Shown here piece after piece: positions 7,562 to 17,129 of a DNA stretch of 64,000 nt. This DNA is from Methanobacteriota archaeon (lineage in GTDB: Archaea; Thermoplasmatota; Thermoplasmata; Thermoplasmatales; ARK-15): positions 290,760 to 354,759 of the forward strand of contig WSBC01000016.1 in the NCBI GenBank assembly GCA_009758405.1. Direction: 5' to 3'. The translations under genes and the position numbers were made by a program. The notes below the pieces were generated by a model. It did not search any database and was not told the origin of the DNA. It saw nothing but the letters and a program-made list of their open reading frames with translations. Position 1 is the first letter of the stretch; the number at the start of each line of letters is the position of its first letter.

Positions 7562-8806
7562 ATGGACGTAATTGAGGGTAAGTTTTTTATAGACGGTGAA
7601 ATAAAAACAGCATCCATTGGTATTGAAAATGGTAAGATTGTTAAAATAGCAAAAAACCTCACAGGAGAAAAGTTTTATAGCATAGAAGAAGGGACAATTT
7701 TTCCATCAATGATTGATATTCATGTTCACATGAGGGATCCGGGTTTCACATGGAAAGAAGATTTTGAATCTGGAACATTGAGCGCTCTCCACGGGGGTGT
7801 TACATTCATCCTTGATATGCCAAATACAAAACCGCCTGTAGATAGCATAGAAAATTTTAGAACCAAGTTAAAAATTGCATCAAAAAAGAGTTATATAGAC
7901 TACGGAATAGCATATCTTCTTCAAAAAAAAGAGGAAAAATATGTTCAGAATGAGGTCACTTCTTTCAAGATATATATGAGTGAAACAACAAATATAAAAC
8001 CTGTTAATTATCTTCTCATTCCAGAGATTGTAAGTGATATTGAAAAAAATATAACTGTACATGCTGAATTACAGGATTGTATAGACAATAATAAGAGGGA
8101 ATCAAAGGATCTCATTATGCACGATATGTCAAGACCTGAAAGTTGTGAGGTCAGTGCTGTTAGGTACCTGGGGGATATAAGGGGCCCAAAATTTCACATT
8201 GCACATGTAAGTTCGCCAGATACTGTTGATCTTTCAAAAATATTTGGTTTTACCACTGAGGTAACACCACATCATTTATTCCTTAACAGGGAGATGGATC
8301 TAGGAGCCTTTGGAAAGGTGAATCCTCCATTAAGATCAAGCTTTATTTCCGAAAGGTTGAGGTATTTACTTTCCAATGGCAATATAGATGTAGTTTCAAG
8401 CGATCATTCTCCGCATACACTCGAAGAAAAATCAGACTTTGCATCGGCCCCGTCCGGATTGCCTGGCGTTGAAACTTCCCTTCCCCTATTATTTCAAGCC
8501 TACAGGGATTCAATATTCTCCCTTGATACAATTGTAAAGGTATCCATGGAAAATCCTGGAAAAATTTTGAAAATTCCTAAGGGGAAGATAGCTCCTGGCT
8601 ATGATGCTGACCTGATTGTAGTTAAGTTATCCGATTCTAGAAGAATAAGATCTAAGGATCTCCATTATAAATGTGGTTGGACACCCTTTGAAAATCTATG
8701 GGGAATATTCCCAAGGAAGGTATTCATAAGAGGAGAACTTGCACTGGATAACTTTGAGGAAACAATAGAACCAGGTTTTGGACTATATTACTCAGGCAAT
8801 CGTTAA
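7562..8806 (+). CDS. pyrC: Dihydroorotase
   Basis: Cyclises carbamoyl-aspartate to dihydroorotate in pyrimidine synthesis. The binuclear metal site of the cyclic amidohydrolase family is readable: DIHVHMRDPGF (first two His), the Lys in SFKIYMSE that becomes carbamylated, HAELQD, HIAHVSS and the catalytic Asp in SSDHSPH. The 414-residue length fits the class I archaeal enzyme. The GGTG at 7552-7555 lies before the ATG. Last gene of the row that starts at 4763; tRNA-Gly follows. Confidence 0.95.
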   Translation: MDVIEGKFFIDGEIKTASIGIENGKIVKIAKNLTGEKFYSIEEGTIFPSMIDIHVHMRDPGFTWKEDFESGTLSALHGGVTFILDMPNTKPPVDSIENFRTKLKIASKKSYIDYGIAYLLQKKEEKYVQNEVTSFKIYMSETTNIKPVNYLLIPEIVSDIEKNITVHAELQDCIDNNKRESKDLIMHDMSRPESCEVSAVRYLGDIRGPKFHIAHVSSPDTVDLSKIFGFTTEVTPHHLFLNREMDLGAFGKVNPPLRSSFISERLRYLLSNGNIDVVSSDHSPHTLEEKSDFASAPSGLPGVETSLPLLFQAYRDSIFSLDTIVKVSMENPGKILKIPKGKIAPGYDADLIVVKLSDSRRIRSKDLHYKCGWTPFENLWGIFPRKVFIRGELALDNFEETIEPGFGLYYSGNR

Positions 8807-8838
8807 TTTTATCTATTCATTGAATTTCATGTATATGG

Positions 8839-8911
8839 GCAGGCGTGGTGTAGCATGGTAGCACTAGAGCCTTCCAAGCTCTCGACCCGGGTTCAAATCC
8901 CGGCGCCTGCA
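8839..8911 (+). tRNA. tRNA-Gly (anticodon TCC)
   Basis: 73-nt cloverleaf with acceptor GCAGGCG/CGCCTGC, anticodon stem AGAGC/GCTCT around loop CTTCCAA (anticodon TCC), and T arm CCGGG-TTCAAAT-CCCGG. No intron and no encoded CCA. Confidence 0.97.
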
Positions 8912-8941
8912 TATTTTAAAAAATAAAAAAATTTAAGAAAA

Positions 8942-9304
8942 TTAGGGGAAGGTCATTGTAATTAAAAGTAGGGCTATGGAAAGAACGATCAATGATACCC
9001 TGAGGGATACATGGAGATTATTGTTCATAATTGATGTTCCTAATGTGAAAAAGAATAAAAATATGCCTCCAAGGGAATAAAGTATCCTGCCTATCTGATA
9101 ATAAAGTGAACCCCCTGCCAGACCAAATATTATTCCAATCCATAGTATAAGAAGGAAGATCAAGGAGAAGAAAAGAACTGTCTCTAGGTTGAAAAGAATA
9201 TCCATTATTCCTCTTCTCTGGTATCCATAGAATTGTTCTTGAGGTACAGCCTTTGGTTGTTCGGTTTGTTGTTCCATCTTGCTGGTGTCTTGTACCTTAG
9301 GCAT
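8942..9304 (-). CDS. Small membrane protein with Gln-rich cytosolic N terminus
   Basis: 120 residues. The first 33 are polar and rich in Gln, Pro and Glu, then three hydrophobic segments follow at about 40-60, 66-88 and 98-118. No catalytic motif is visible and I do not recognise the family. It is divergent from the winged-helix gene at 9413, with about 108 bases of shared upstream region that contains TATA-like tracts for both directions. Confidence 0.65.
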   Translation of the reverse strand: MPKVQDTSKMEQQTEQPKAVPQEQFYGYQRRGIMDILFNLETVLFFSLIFLLILWIGIIFGLAGGSLYYQIGRILYSLGGIFLFFFTLGTSIMNNNLHVSLRVSLIVLSIALLLITMTFP

Positions 9305-9412
9305 TTTTAATCACGTTATTGTATTAATAAATAGCATTAATAAACTTTTTTATTGACCAAAACAAAAATTTATTACTAAAGTAAACAATATCATATCATA
9401 TTGGGTGTCAGG

Positions 9413-9994
9413 ATGAATCAAAAGGAGATATACAAAAACCTCAAGGAAAGGATAATCGAGATACTTAACCAGGATGAAAAGAGCATATCATCCATTTCAA
9501 AACAACTTGAATTGGAGGGTACAAAAATACATAGACTAACTCTGACAGGTTATCTTATGGCCTTAAGAGATTTGAATATACTTAAGGAGAAGGAGATACA
9601 GCCATCAAAAATTTATAGTGTAAATTCTGTTGAAGAAAAGAATATATATGAAATAATTGGTGAATATGTTTCAGAAAAACAGGAATCTGGGGATATGTGT
9701 GTTTATATACTCTACCAACTTTTTAAAAGGCCTATATTGAAATGGGAGATAGATAAGTGTGGGGCAGAAAAACCAGAATATGCTGAGAAGGTATATGGCG
9801 ATGAAAGAAAGATGGCAATGGACATACTTGAATCTATGGGAATATCCATTAGTAAAAATATGCCTGCATATTTACCCAAAAAGGATTATAGTGATGATTT
9901 TAAAGAAATTCTTGTTCAGATGGTAATCAATGGATATAATCTTCAAAGATATGTTTCAAACAAGAAAACACAAATGAAAATTGATTCTATTTAA
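9413..9994 (+). CDS. Winged-helix-type regulator-like protein
   Basis: 193 residues. Residues 1-75 form a likely winged helix ([20 protein letters not shown] then [20 protein letters not shown]), followed by a helical C-terminal domain of unknown type. The ATG at 9413 follows GGTG by five bases and is preferred over the TTG at 9401. It is divergent from a membrane protein and convergent with eif2g, whose 3' end it overlaps by 8 bases. The target is unknown. Confidence 0.65.
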   Translation: MNQKEIYKNLKERIIEILNQDEKSISSISKQLELEGTKIHRLTLTGYLMALRDLNILKEKEIQPSKIYSVNSVEEKNIYEIIGEYVSEKQESGDMCVYILYQLFKRPILKWEIDKCGAEKPEYAEKVYGDERKMAMDILESMGISISKNMPAYLPKKDYSDDFKEILVQMVINGYNLQRYVSNKKTQMKIDSI

Positions 9995-11216
9995 TTATAC
10001 CGTAGCCTATAAGTCTCCACCTATTCTGTATTTTTCTTCCTATTGCCACTCTCTGATTTTTCTCTGCAATTACGGGATATTTGAGATTTATATCTATGGA
10101 ATCGGACCTGGCACTTTTAACACTTCCCACAGTCGTTGTAGTACCCACACTCAGCATCAGTGCCTCTCCAGTTCTTATTTTTTCCACCTTCAGTTCCTCG
10201 ATATGTCCAACAACATAATCCAACAGATGAACATCAATTGTAAGATCTAATGACAACTCAGGCAATGTGCCTGGCATTCCAGCCATCCTTCCTATGAGTC
10301 CATCAGCCTTTGTAAGTGATGGATCCAGTCTTGTACCAATTGCAACAAGTCCCCCTGGCTTTACCTCATCCCATCTTCTACCACCGGAATATAGAGAAAC
10401 AATATCTGCATAAATGGGTTCCCATGTGGTTTTTCTGTTCTTGGTTACCTGGAAGCCTGGGGAGATCTCTATCTCATCTCCCACCCTAAATTTTCCCTGT
10501 ATCAGTGATCCTCCAATTACACCACCCTGAAGCTTATCCGGTGGAGTCCCTGGCTTGTTTACATCAAAAGATCTTGCAATATACATTCTTGCTGGTTTTC
10601 CTGGATCAAAATGTGGTGTTTTAATCACCTTTTCAATTGCCTCAATAAGTACATCAATATTTGTGTCATGGTGGGCACTAACAGGTATTATTGGTGCATT
10701 TTCTGCAATTGTTCCCTTTACAAAATCCTTTATCTCTTTATAATTTTCCCTTGCCCTTTCATCTGTCACAAGATCTATTTTGTTCTGAACAATTACTATT
10801 TGTTCCACCCCTACAATCTCTAGTGCTTTGAGATGCTCCCTAGTTTGTGGCTGTGGACATTTCTGATTTGCTGCCACAATCAAAAGAGCTCCATTCATTA
10901 TGGCAGCACCTGAAAGCATTGTGGCCATTAAGGTTTCGTGGCCTGGAGAATCTACAAATGAAACTACCCTTTCAAGTTCGAGTTTTCCAGAACAATTTAA
11001 ATTTGCGGATGAAACATACCTTTTTTTACCATCCTCTTCACATATGTAAAAGGCAGCATCCGCATAACCAAGTTTTATTGAAACCCCTCTCTTTATCTCT
11101 TCACTGTAGGTATCTGTCCAAGTACCAGTAAGTGCCTTTGTAAGCGTAGTCTTTCCATGGTCCACATGACCTACCATTCCGATATTTATTTCGGGTTGCC
11201 TTGGCATCTCTGTCAT
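9987..11216 (-). CDS. eif2g: Translation initiation factor aIF2 subunit gamma
   Basis: GTPase that carries initiator Met-tRNA to the ribosome as part of the aIF2 trimer. G motifs seen: GHVDHGKTT (about 15-23), DSPGHE, NKID, and a SAH motif near 180. C-terminal domains II/III end in [13 protein letters not shown] and [11 protein letters not shown], typical of the family. The zinc knuckle usually found between switch regions has only two Cys here (YICEED and LNCSG). The start overlaps the rps6e stop by four bases, so the pair is translationally coupled. Confidence 0.96.
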   Translation of the reverse strand: MTEMPRQPEINIGMVGHVDHGKTTLTKALTGTWTDTYSEEIKRGVSIKLGYADAAFYICEEDGKKRYVSSANLNCSGKLELERVVSFVDSPGHETLMATMLSGAAIMNGALLIVAANQKCPQPQTREHLKALEIVGVEQIVIVQNKIDLVTDERARENYKEIKDFVKGTIAENAPIIPVSAHHDTNIDVLIEAIEKVIKTPHFDPGKPARMYIARSFDVNKPGTPPDKLQGGVIGGSLIQGKFRVGDEIEISPGFQVTKNRKTTWEPIYADIVSLYSGGRRWDEVKPGGLVAIGTRLDPSLTKADGLIGRMAGMPGTLPELSLDLTIDVHLLDYVVGHIEELKVEKIRTGEALMLSVGTTTTVGSVKSARSDSIDINLKYPVIAEKNQRVAIGRKIQNRWRLIGYGIIK

Positions 11217-11605
11217 GCTGTTCCTTCATCCTTCTTTTCTTCAAAAATTGGCTTTTCTCCATATTCTACTATAACTGTATTGATTTGTACAATCTCAGAG
11301 GTTATTGTATTTCCCCTGAGTATCTTTTTCTTTCTCATTCCCTTCCTTTTTGGATGGAATCCAAAACCAGAAGATAATAAAACAGCTTTTCTTACACCGC
11401 CTGGGATACTTGGAGACATTGGAAAACCATCCTTATCTGTACCACCTGTTATCTTAAGTCTATAACCATCAAATCCAATTAAAGATCCCTCAATGGTATC
11501 CCCTATTTTTTTTCCAATTAGGGAATCTGCTGGCCTTTCCGAAATTTCCCTTTGGAGGCTCTTTCCTGATTTTGGATCTGACACAACAATTCTGAATGTT
11601 GCCAT
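11213..11605 (-). CDS. rps6e: 30S ribosomal protein eS6 (S6e)
   Basis: 130-residue small-subunit protein with the family core [33 protein letters not shown] and [15 protein letters not shown]. The ATG at 11605 gives [11 protein letters not shown] and has GGTGG upstream; the TTG at 11611 would add two residues. S6e followed by aIF2-gamma is a common archaeal arrangement, supporting both calls. Confidence 0.95.
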   Translation of the reverse strand: MATFRIVVSDPKSGKSLQREISERPADSLIGKKIGDTIEGSLIGFDGYRLKITGGTDKDGFPMSPSIPGGVRKAVLLSSGFGFHPKRKGMRKKKILRGNTITSEIVQINTVIVEYGEKPIFEEKKDEGTA

Positions 11606-11670
11606 AATCAATAACCACCTTTATTTTTTTCTAATATACCACCCATATATTTTAACATTATGGAAATCAT

Positions 11671-12120
11671 CTATAGGGTGGTTTGATATATTATCCTGTT
11701 TTCATAAATTATATTAAATGTTGATCCTGAAATATAATTCTGTGATGATCCCTTTATAATAATAGAGTCACCAGCAGTCAATTTATTTGAATTAACATAA
11801 TTTTTTAATTCAATTGTAAAATTAATTCCACCTAATGTAATGTTATAAATATTTTTTTGAAAATTATATATATTTACCATTGAGATATTTGTGCCCTTAA
11901 TAATCTCAATAGAAAATGGTGGTGGAACTGTTCCAGAGGTAATGCTTATAACTGTTTCATTGACATTATGTTCAACATATCCATTTAGATATATGTTTCC
12001 TGATTGAATGCCAGAAAGTGACTCAAATCCATAATGAAGTACAATTATTGTAAGTATAAATGTTATTGATATTATCAGGATTTCACCAACTATGGGGGAA
12101 ACCCCCTTCTCTCCCGTCAT
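11671..12120 (-). CDS. Archaeal type IV pilin-like protein
   Basis: 149 residues. The N terminus MTGEKGVSPIVGEILIISI is a class III signal: a short charged leader, a Gly-Val processing site for a PibD-like peptidase, then a 20-residue hydrophobic helix. The rest is a beta-rich, Asn-rich exodomain with at least four N-glycosylation sequons (NET, NIS, NIT, NFT). No pilus assembly ATPase is nearby. A TATA-like ATATTTATATATT lies about 25-37 bases upstream and no Shine-Dalgarno is seen, so it is probably a leaderless single gene. Confidence 0.8.
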   Translation of the reverse strand: MTGEKGVSPIVGEILIISITFILTIIVLHYGFESLSGIQSGNIYLNGYVEHNVNETVISITSGTVPPPFSIEIIKGTNISMVNIYNFQKNIYNITLGGINFTIELKNYVNSNKLTAGDSIIIKGSSQNYISGSTFNIIYENRIIYQTTL

Positions 12121-12144
12121 TAAAAAAATAATAAAAAAATAATA

Positions 12145-12157
12145 TATAAATATTACT
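12145..12157 (-). promoter_or_regulatory. TATA-like box of the pilin gene
   Basis: Read on the minus strand, ATATTTATATATT ends about 25 bases before the ATG at 12120. No ribosome-binding site lies between them, which fits a leaderless transcript. Confidence 0.45.
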
Positions 12158-12259
12158 AAAATCTTCTGAAAAATCTAAAAATTTTAATACAATATTTTTA
12201 ATCATATCCATCTAGCAATTGCTATTTTTATATAAAAATAATAGGAAGATATAATCATT

Positions 12260-12351
12260 ATAAAGTATAACTTCATATCAGGGATCCATAATTGGCTTTA
12301 TAGAAATCCTATCTATGGATCCTATATCCGCTTTCCATTTTTATACTTTAT
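12260..12351. repeat. Nested inverted repeats at a mobile-element remnant
   Basis: The outer arms ATAAAGTATAA (12260-12270) and TTATACTTTAT (12341-12351) are perfect complements. The inner arms GGATCCATA (12282-12290) and TATGGATCC (12314-12322) are also perfect. The loop contains the conserved element end (TTTATAGAAATCCTATC). The structure can fold as an interrupted hairpin of about 90 nt. Confidence 0.6.
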
Positions 12352-12410
12352 CATTACTTTACTTGATGTTCTTTTAGCCCTTTATTGGGCAGGGTAATGG
12401 GTTTAAGTTC
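12288..12410 (-). mobile_element. Decayed transposable-element fragment (terminal region)
   Basis: This stretch aligns with 63848-63960. Shared blocks include GGCTTTxTAGAAATCCTATCT, GGATCCTA, TTACTTCACTTGATG-like and CTTTTAGCCCTTxATTGGGC. Read on the minus strand, the better-preserved copy carries an open frame ending just before the AGGATTTCTA block; in this copy the same frame is broken by small deletions and a stop codon. It is probably a vestige of an insertion sequence; the family is not identified. Confidence 0.55.
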
Positions 12411-12676
12411 AAGCATTATAAAAATATTATTTAAAAATAAATATAATTATATCTATTTATATTAAAAAATTATAAATAAAATTAATAAAAAATGCATTAA
12501 TTAAAAGAAGTTTGTTAATTCAATCAGATGAATAAGATTAATTCAAGAAAAGAAATAATAACGAAATTTTATAATATTCATATAGTAATTAAAGGAGAAT
12601 AAAAATTTTTTTAAAAAGAAATCTAATTGACTCCATAATGGAAAAATTTTAATTAAAGACGTATAATTAACATAAT

Positions 12677-13339
12677 ATGCATTTATTTAGGAAAAAGGAA
12701 GAAAAAAAGGTAGCCGATAACTATGCAAAACAAATTGAGGAGGTCCTAAAGGCCTCACATTTACTTCCCGATGCAAAAAATTATTTAATTAATCTGGACT
12801 ATGAATCCCTGGATAACCTTGCCAAGAAATTAATGGAAATAAGCAACAATGAAAAACAAATAAAAAAAGAAAATGAAAGGATGTTATACCAGGGACTTTT
12901 ATTTCCCGAGGATAGATTCCTATTTATTACACTTTCTGAAAAAATTGATAAGGTAATGAATAAGATTAATCAATCTGTAAGGGCTATAACAGAAAGAAAA
13001 ATACCATTACCTGGTATCAATTTTTTAAGGGATTCAGGACTCAATGAATTTTTAGATTTAACTATAAAATCTGTTGAAAAACTTGATCTTGCCATTAAGG
13101 AATTATTCGCTGGAGAAAATGATGTAATATCCATATGCAATGAAATAGAAAATCTTGAAGGTAAAATAGATGAAATTAAATTAAAAATATTGAAGGAAAT
13201 TCATTTACTAGAAAAGGACCTCGATGTATTTACAATATTACAGATTGAAAATATTGTTCATAGAATAGATGAGATTAGCGATGAGGCTGAGGATTCATCA
13301 GATATCATAATATTGGTGAAATCATTATCATTACCATAA
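12677..13339 (+). CDS. PhoU-like/DUF47 protein
   Basis: 220-residue all-helical protein. The start MHLFRKKEEKKVADNYAKQI, LLPDAKNYLINLDYE and the pattern of long amphipathic helices match DUF47 (TIGR00153-like) proteins that accompany low-affinity phosphate permeases and are distant relatives of PhoU. The PiT permease gene lies immediately downstream on the opposite strand, overlapping tail to tail by 35 bases, which supports a joint role in phosphate uptake. It begins without a Shine-Dalgarno sequence. Confidence 0.75.
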   Translation: MHLFRKKEEKKVADNYAKQIEEVLKASHLLPDAKNYLINLDYESLDNLAKKLMEISNNEKQIKKENERMLYQGLLFPEDRFLFITLSEKIDKVMNKINQSVRAITERKIPLPGINFLRDSGLNEFLDLTIKSVEKLDLAIKELFAGENDVISICNEIENLEGKIDEIKLKILKEIHLLEKDLDVFTILQIENIVHRIDEISDEAEDSSDIIILVKSLSLP

Positions 13340-14204
13340 CCATAAAGGCTGAGAAAAGTGGAGTAATTGCCCAGGAAAGTATTAACTGATTTACCCTTTT
13401 AAGATTTATTTCAACATATCCCTTGGAAAATCCAGTTCCTATAATTGATCCCATTACCCCCTGTGTAATAGATACGGGCATATGCAACTGTGTAAAGATC
13501 TCTACCACAATAGATGATGATATTTGAGAAACAACTGCCCTTTCTCTATTAAGACGTACTATAGATCTTTTTACATTATAGTAAGTAAAAGTATTTAAAA
13601 AAAAGGTACCAAAAAATATTCCAAGAATTATTGCAATGAAGTTATATGTATTTGGATCAATGGCGTATAGAAATCCTAATGTATTTGCTCCAAATGTATA
13701 AGAAAGAAATGCGCTGGAAGACATTAAAAATATCATTGTTACCCTAGATCCAATTGATTTTTTTCTTCTTTTTGAAATTTTATTGTATATAATATAACCT
13801 AATATTATTGACATTGCAAAAGAGAGTATCCATGATATGAAAATAAATATGGTAGATAATTTGAGGGATCTTGAATATAAAGAAAAGCCTATAATTGCCC
13901 CTGTAAATACCATTCCGGCTGATAATGGATAGGACAACAAAGTAAATATGAAGAATATTATTAAAGAGGATAAAAAAATATAAAATGGTATTATTTCTAC
14001 TCCAGTTATATAATTAAGTGAAAGGAGCATTTTATTCCCTTCTAAAATAAAACCAATTAGTATAAATAGAAATACAAATAATGTAGAATAATTTCTGCCC
14101 ATTATACCCGAGGATCTCAAAGGCCCAAGAATCAATGTACTATTATTCCCTGAAATTATCGAAGAAAGTAAAAATACAATCAAAAATAGTATTATTATTG
14201 ACAA
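13305..14204 (-). CDS. PiT-family inorganic phosphate permease
   Basis: 299 residues and about eight to ten membrane segments. The two inverted family motifs are present: SGNNSTLILGPL near residue 18 in the first repeat and ITQGVMGSIIGTGFSKG near 250 in the second. Such proteins import phosphate with a cation. The start is a TTG 17 bases after the polB stop, so polB and this gene may form one transcript. The 3' end overlaps that of the PhoU-like gene. Short for the family, but both conserved repeats are intact. Confidence 0.85.
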   Translation of the reverse strand: MSIIILFLIVFLLSSIISGNNSTLILGPLRSSGIMGRNYSTLFVFLFILIGFILEGNKMLLSLNYITGVEIIPFYIFLSSLIIFFIFTLLSYPLSAGMVFTGAIIGFSLYSRSLKLSTIFIFISWILSFAMSIILGYIIYNKISKRRKKSIGSRVTMIFLMSSSAFLSYTFGANTLGFLYAIDPNTYNFIAIILGIFFGTFFLNTFTYYNVKRSIVRLNRERAVVSQISSSIVVEIFTQLHMPVSITQGVMGSIIGTGFSKGYVEINLKRVNQLILSWAITPLFSAFMVMVMIMISPIL

Positions 14205-14221
14205 ATAGATTCCCCACTAAT

Positions 14222-16561
14222 TTAAAGGAAATCCTCTAGTGTACCCTTCTTCTTTTTCTTATTCTCCTCAAACAATGTCGTTTGCCTCTTTCCCGTAATC
14301 AATGCATTCTGATCTAGTTCAAAGACCTCTGTAATTCTCGAAAGTGTTTCTGCAAGTCTTCTTGCGTAATATTCATAGTCAGGCTTTTTTGTAAATGGTC
14401 TACCGCTTACGTAAGGCTCTACCTCCTGAGGACTTTTTCTATCATTTACCACAATCCATGAAACCTTCATTCCAGGAACAAATTCATATCCCATTTCTTG
14501 CAACTTTCTTGCAGCCTGAACATTTGGCATAGAATCTGGATTTTTATACTGTTTTATATCCCTTACACTCCTTGATATTACAAGTTTTTCAATGGGTATT
14601 TGTCCCTTCTTTACCTGATCTATTATTTCCTTTGATCTCCTCTTTGCCTCGTCAAGTTTTCCGTCAAGTATAAGCTGAAATATCTCCATAAGTATTTCAC
14701 TCTGAAGGTCAAAACTATCTGTCCTTCTTGTTTCATAACCCCTTACCACAATCTGGCCCCTCTCTTCTGGTGGGAAAACTACTCTCCCCACATACCTCTT
14801 CTTTGCACCATGTGAAAAGAATGGCTCTAAAACTTGCTCAAACTCAAAAATTAGGTTCTCTTTTTTAGATATTTCTTCAGCAATTTGCATACCAAATTTA
14901 ACAGTATCCTCAAGGTTTTGTTTTGGTGATATGAAAAATACACTGTCAGTATCGCCATAAACTACCTTTATGCCCCTCTCAGTGAGATCATTGATTACAC
15001 TTTTAACCGTTTCCCTCCCAAATGCAGTAATGCTTGATCCAATCTCTTTGTTTGTGAATCTGTAAAATGATGATGCAAAAACACCATAGAATGAATTCAT
15101 GAGTATTTTTATTGCCTGTTGCAGTCCATCATAATATCTTCTCGTCTCTCCAGTAGAGTTTTTCATTTTTTCCTTTATCTCATCCCTCTGAATCATTAGG
15201 TCCTTCAATATTTTAGGAACTAGACCCTCTTTTACATTTTTTGAAAGAAACCTGGCACCGGATGGACTTACAATTGTACCATCTTTGCTAAGGGTTGTGA
15301 AACAAATATTATATTTTATTATTATTGAAGGATACATGGATTTAAAATCCAAGACGCATACCCAATGATATAATCCAGGTTCAATTGTATGTACATAACC
15401 ACCCTCTATTCTTTCCTCCTCTTCCTCCTGAGACATCATCAATGGAACACCTATACCATTTCTATCAGCCTCTCTAATTAATATTGAATCTATTAATGTT
15501 GAAGCACCTGAATTCATAACATCATCAAGGGGAAGTTTTGATACCGATGAAAGATCCTGGTATTTTCTCAGAACCTCAATCTTCATTAATATTTTTAATG
15601 CAAGTACTGCATCGTTTATACAGTATTGTATAACCTTTTCCCTGTCATTGTTCCATTCTTCATCCATCCTTGACCTATCAACATCAAATTTTTCTTCACC
15701 AAGTAATTCTTTTGCCACAGCATTAAGTGTTTCCTGCTTTGGTTTTATCTCCCTTTTCACATTCCACCATGCATCTGCAACGATCCTACCATGAACCCTC
15801 CAAAACTGCCCCATTATTCTTTGCGGCTCTGAACTATCCCTAGCAATGGGAAATCCTATTTTAAGATCCTTTGCAATCTCAATTATATATGGCAGATCAT
15901 ATCCATCGATATTATAACCCGTTATAACATCCGGGTCCTCTCTTTTTATTATTTCTATGAATTTCGTTATAATATCTTTATTATCATTTCCTTCTATGTG
16001 TAAAGTCTCTATCTTACCATTTTCATATATCGCTATCCCAATTGTAAGAATTTTCTTTTCTTTTATTGAATTTTCTATATCAAATGAAAGTATCTTTAAA
16101 TCTGGTATAAACGGATCTACATTTTTAATTGAATTCGCCTCTATAACATAATCTGTAGTATACTTTTTTTCCTTTTTTTCCTCACCTTCAACAAGTATGC
16201 ATGAACCAAGGTCCAAATCATACACAAACCTATGGTGAAATGGTATATCTGCTGCAAGCACCTGGCATCTTTCTCCAGCAATTTTTCTATAGTTTGGTAC
16301 CTTCCATGGTGAATAAAGTGTGATCTTTTTACATTTTCTTATTTTTCCAGAGACCCAAAGATCAACATCATCCATCCTGATTATTTCAGGATCCCTTTCC
16401 CAAGTACTTATTAAATCTTCAGGGGGTTCAACAACATAAAAGTAAGGCTTAAAATTTCTGTATCTTACGGTGACACTCTTTCCATCATCAGTTTTTCCAA
16501 ACAATTCCACCACTACATTTTTTTCATCACTTCTATCATAGGAACCTGAGAGTATTCTCAT
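14222..16561 (-). CDS. polB: Family B DNA polymerase
   Basis: 779-residue replicative or repair polymerase with proofreading. Exonuclease motifs: FDIENS (about 160-165), YNIDGYDLPY (about 216-225) and YCINDAVLAL (about 312-321). Polymerase motifs: DFKSMYPSI (about 404-412), NSFYGV (about 488) and YGDTDSV (about 534-540). KKRYVG follows in the thumb-proximal region. A PCNA-interaction box QTTLF lies at about 760-764, followed by a run of five Lys and an acidic end. The ATG at 16561 has AGGT five bases upstream; an ATG at 16573 would add four residues. No intein is present. Confidence 0.96.
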   Translation of the reverse strand: MRILSGSYDRSDEKNVVVELFGKTDDGKSVTVRYRNFKPYFYVVEPPEDLISTWERDPEIIRMDDVDLWVSGKIRKCKKITLYSPWKVPNYRKIAGERCQVLAADIPFHHRFVYDLDLGSCILVEGEEKKEKKYTTDYVIEANSIKNVDPFIPDLKILSFDIENSIKEKKILTIGIAIYENGKIETLHIEGNDNKDIITKFIEIIKREDPDVITGYNIDGYDLPYIIEIAKDLKIGFPIARDSSEPQRIMGQFWRVHGRIVADAWWNVKREIKPKQETLNAVAKELLGEEKFDVDRSRMDEEWNNDREKVIQYCINDAVLALKILMKIEVLRKYQDLSSVSKLPLDDVMNSGASTLIDSILIREADRNGIGVPLMMSQEEEEERIEGGYVHTIEPGLYHWVCVLDFKSMYPSIIIKYNICFTTLSKDGTIVSPSGARFLSKNVKEGLVPKILKDLMIQRDEIKEKMKNSTGETRRYYDGLQQAIKILMNSFYGVFASSFYRFTNKEIGSSITAFGRETVKSVINDLTERGIKVVYGDTDSVFFISPKQNLEDTVKFGMQIAEEISKKENLIFEFEQVLEPFFSHGAKKRYVGRVVFPPEERGQIVVRGYETRRTDSFDLQSEILMEIFQLILDGKLDEAKRRSKEIIDQVKKGQIPIEKLVISRSVRDIKQYKNPDSMPNVQAARKLQEMGYEFVPGMKVSWIVVNDRKSPQEVEPYVSGRPFTKKPDYEYYARRLAETLSRITEVFELDQNALITGKRQTTLFEENKKKKKGTLEDFL

Positions 16562-16649
16562 TTTTACCTGCATAATTAAACATTTAAAGAGAGTTAATTA
16601 AATTTTCTTTGAGGTAAATTTTATTATTCAATTTATCATTATTATTTTT

Positions 16650-17129
16650 ATGAGGATAGAGATAAACGGCTGGGAAACAAATTTAAGATTTTCAGCATCT
16701 CACTTTATACCATTTCATGGTAAATGCCAGAGGCTTCATGGCCATGACTATGGTTTAAAGGTAATTATTGAGGGAGAAATTAATGAAAATTTTATGCTTG
16801 TTGATTTCATTGAAATTAAGAAAAATTTGAGGGATTTGTTAGAAAAAATAGACCACCACGTCATTATACCTTCAAAATCAAGGTTTATTGATGTTCAGGA
16901 GCTAGAGGCAAGAGTGATAGTTTCATTCGAGGATAAGGAATACATATTTCCTAGCGAGGATGTTTATTTCATGGATATAGAGGTAACTACCGCAGAAGAG
17001 ATATCAAGGTATATACTCGAAAAATTTTTGCAATCCTTTAGTATACCAAGTAATGTTAAAAAGATATCAATTTGTATTGAAGAAGGACCTGGACAAGGAG
17101 CATGTTATGAAAAGGTGTTAAAAGGATGA
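16650..17129 (+). CDS. queD: 6-carboxy-5,6,7,8-tetrahydropterin synthase (QueD/PTPS family)
   Basis: 159 residues. The zinc and catalytic site of the PTPS fold is seen as ASHFIPFHGKCQRLHGHDYG (about 14-33), with the catalytic Cys placed before the HGH pair, then DHHVIIP and the C-terminal EGPGQGACYE, where the Glu binds the pterin. It acts upstream of QueE in preQ0 synthesis. It overlaps queC by four bases. No Shine-Dalgarno is obvious, so it is probably the leaderless head of the queD-queC operon. Confidence 0.92.
   Translation: MRIEINGWETNLRFSASHFIPFHGKCQRLHGHDYGLKVIIEGEINENFMLVDFIEIKKNLRDLLEKIDHHVIIPSKSRFIDVQELEARVIVSFEDKEYIFPSEDVYFMDIEVTTAEEISRYILEKFLQSFSIPSNVKKISICIEEGPGQGACYEKVLKG

Larger units (their letters stand above)
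12121..12676. other. 556-base gene-poor stretch with mobile-element remnant and AT-rich DNA
   Basis: No credible gene is seen here. It holds the pilin promoter (12121-12160), nested inverted repeats (12260-12351), a decayed copy of the element also present at the right edge of the window (about 12288-12410), and about 250 bases of very AT-rich sequence leading to the promoter of the gene at 12677. Part of the AT-rich section resembles 4289-4430. Confidence 0.6.

Noticed and set aside
9981..11465. Plus-strand frames opposite eif2g and rps6e
   Set aside because: Shadow frames; the minus strand encodes well-conserved translation proteins across the whole stretch.
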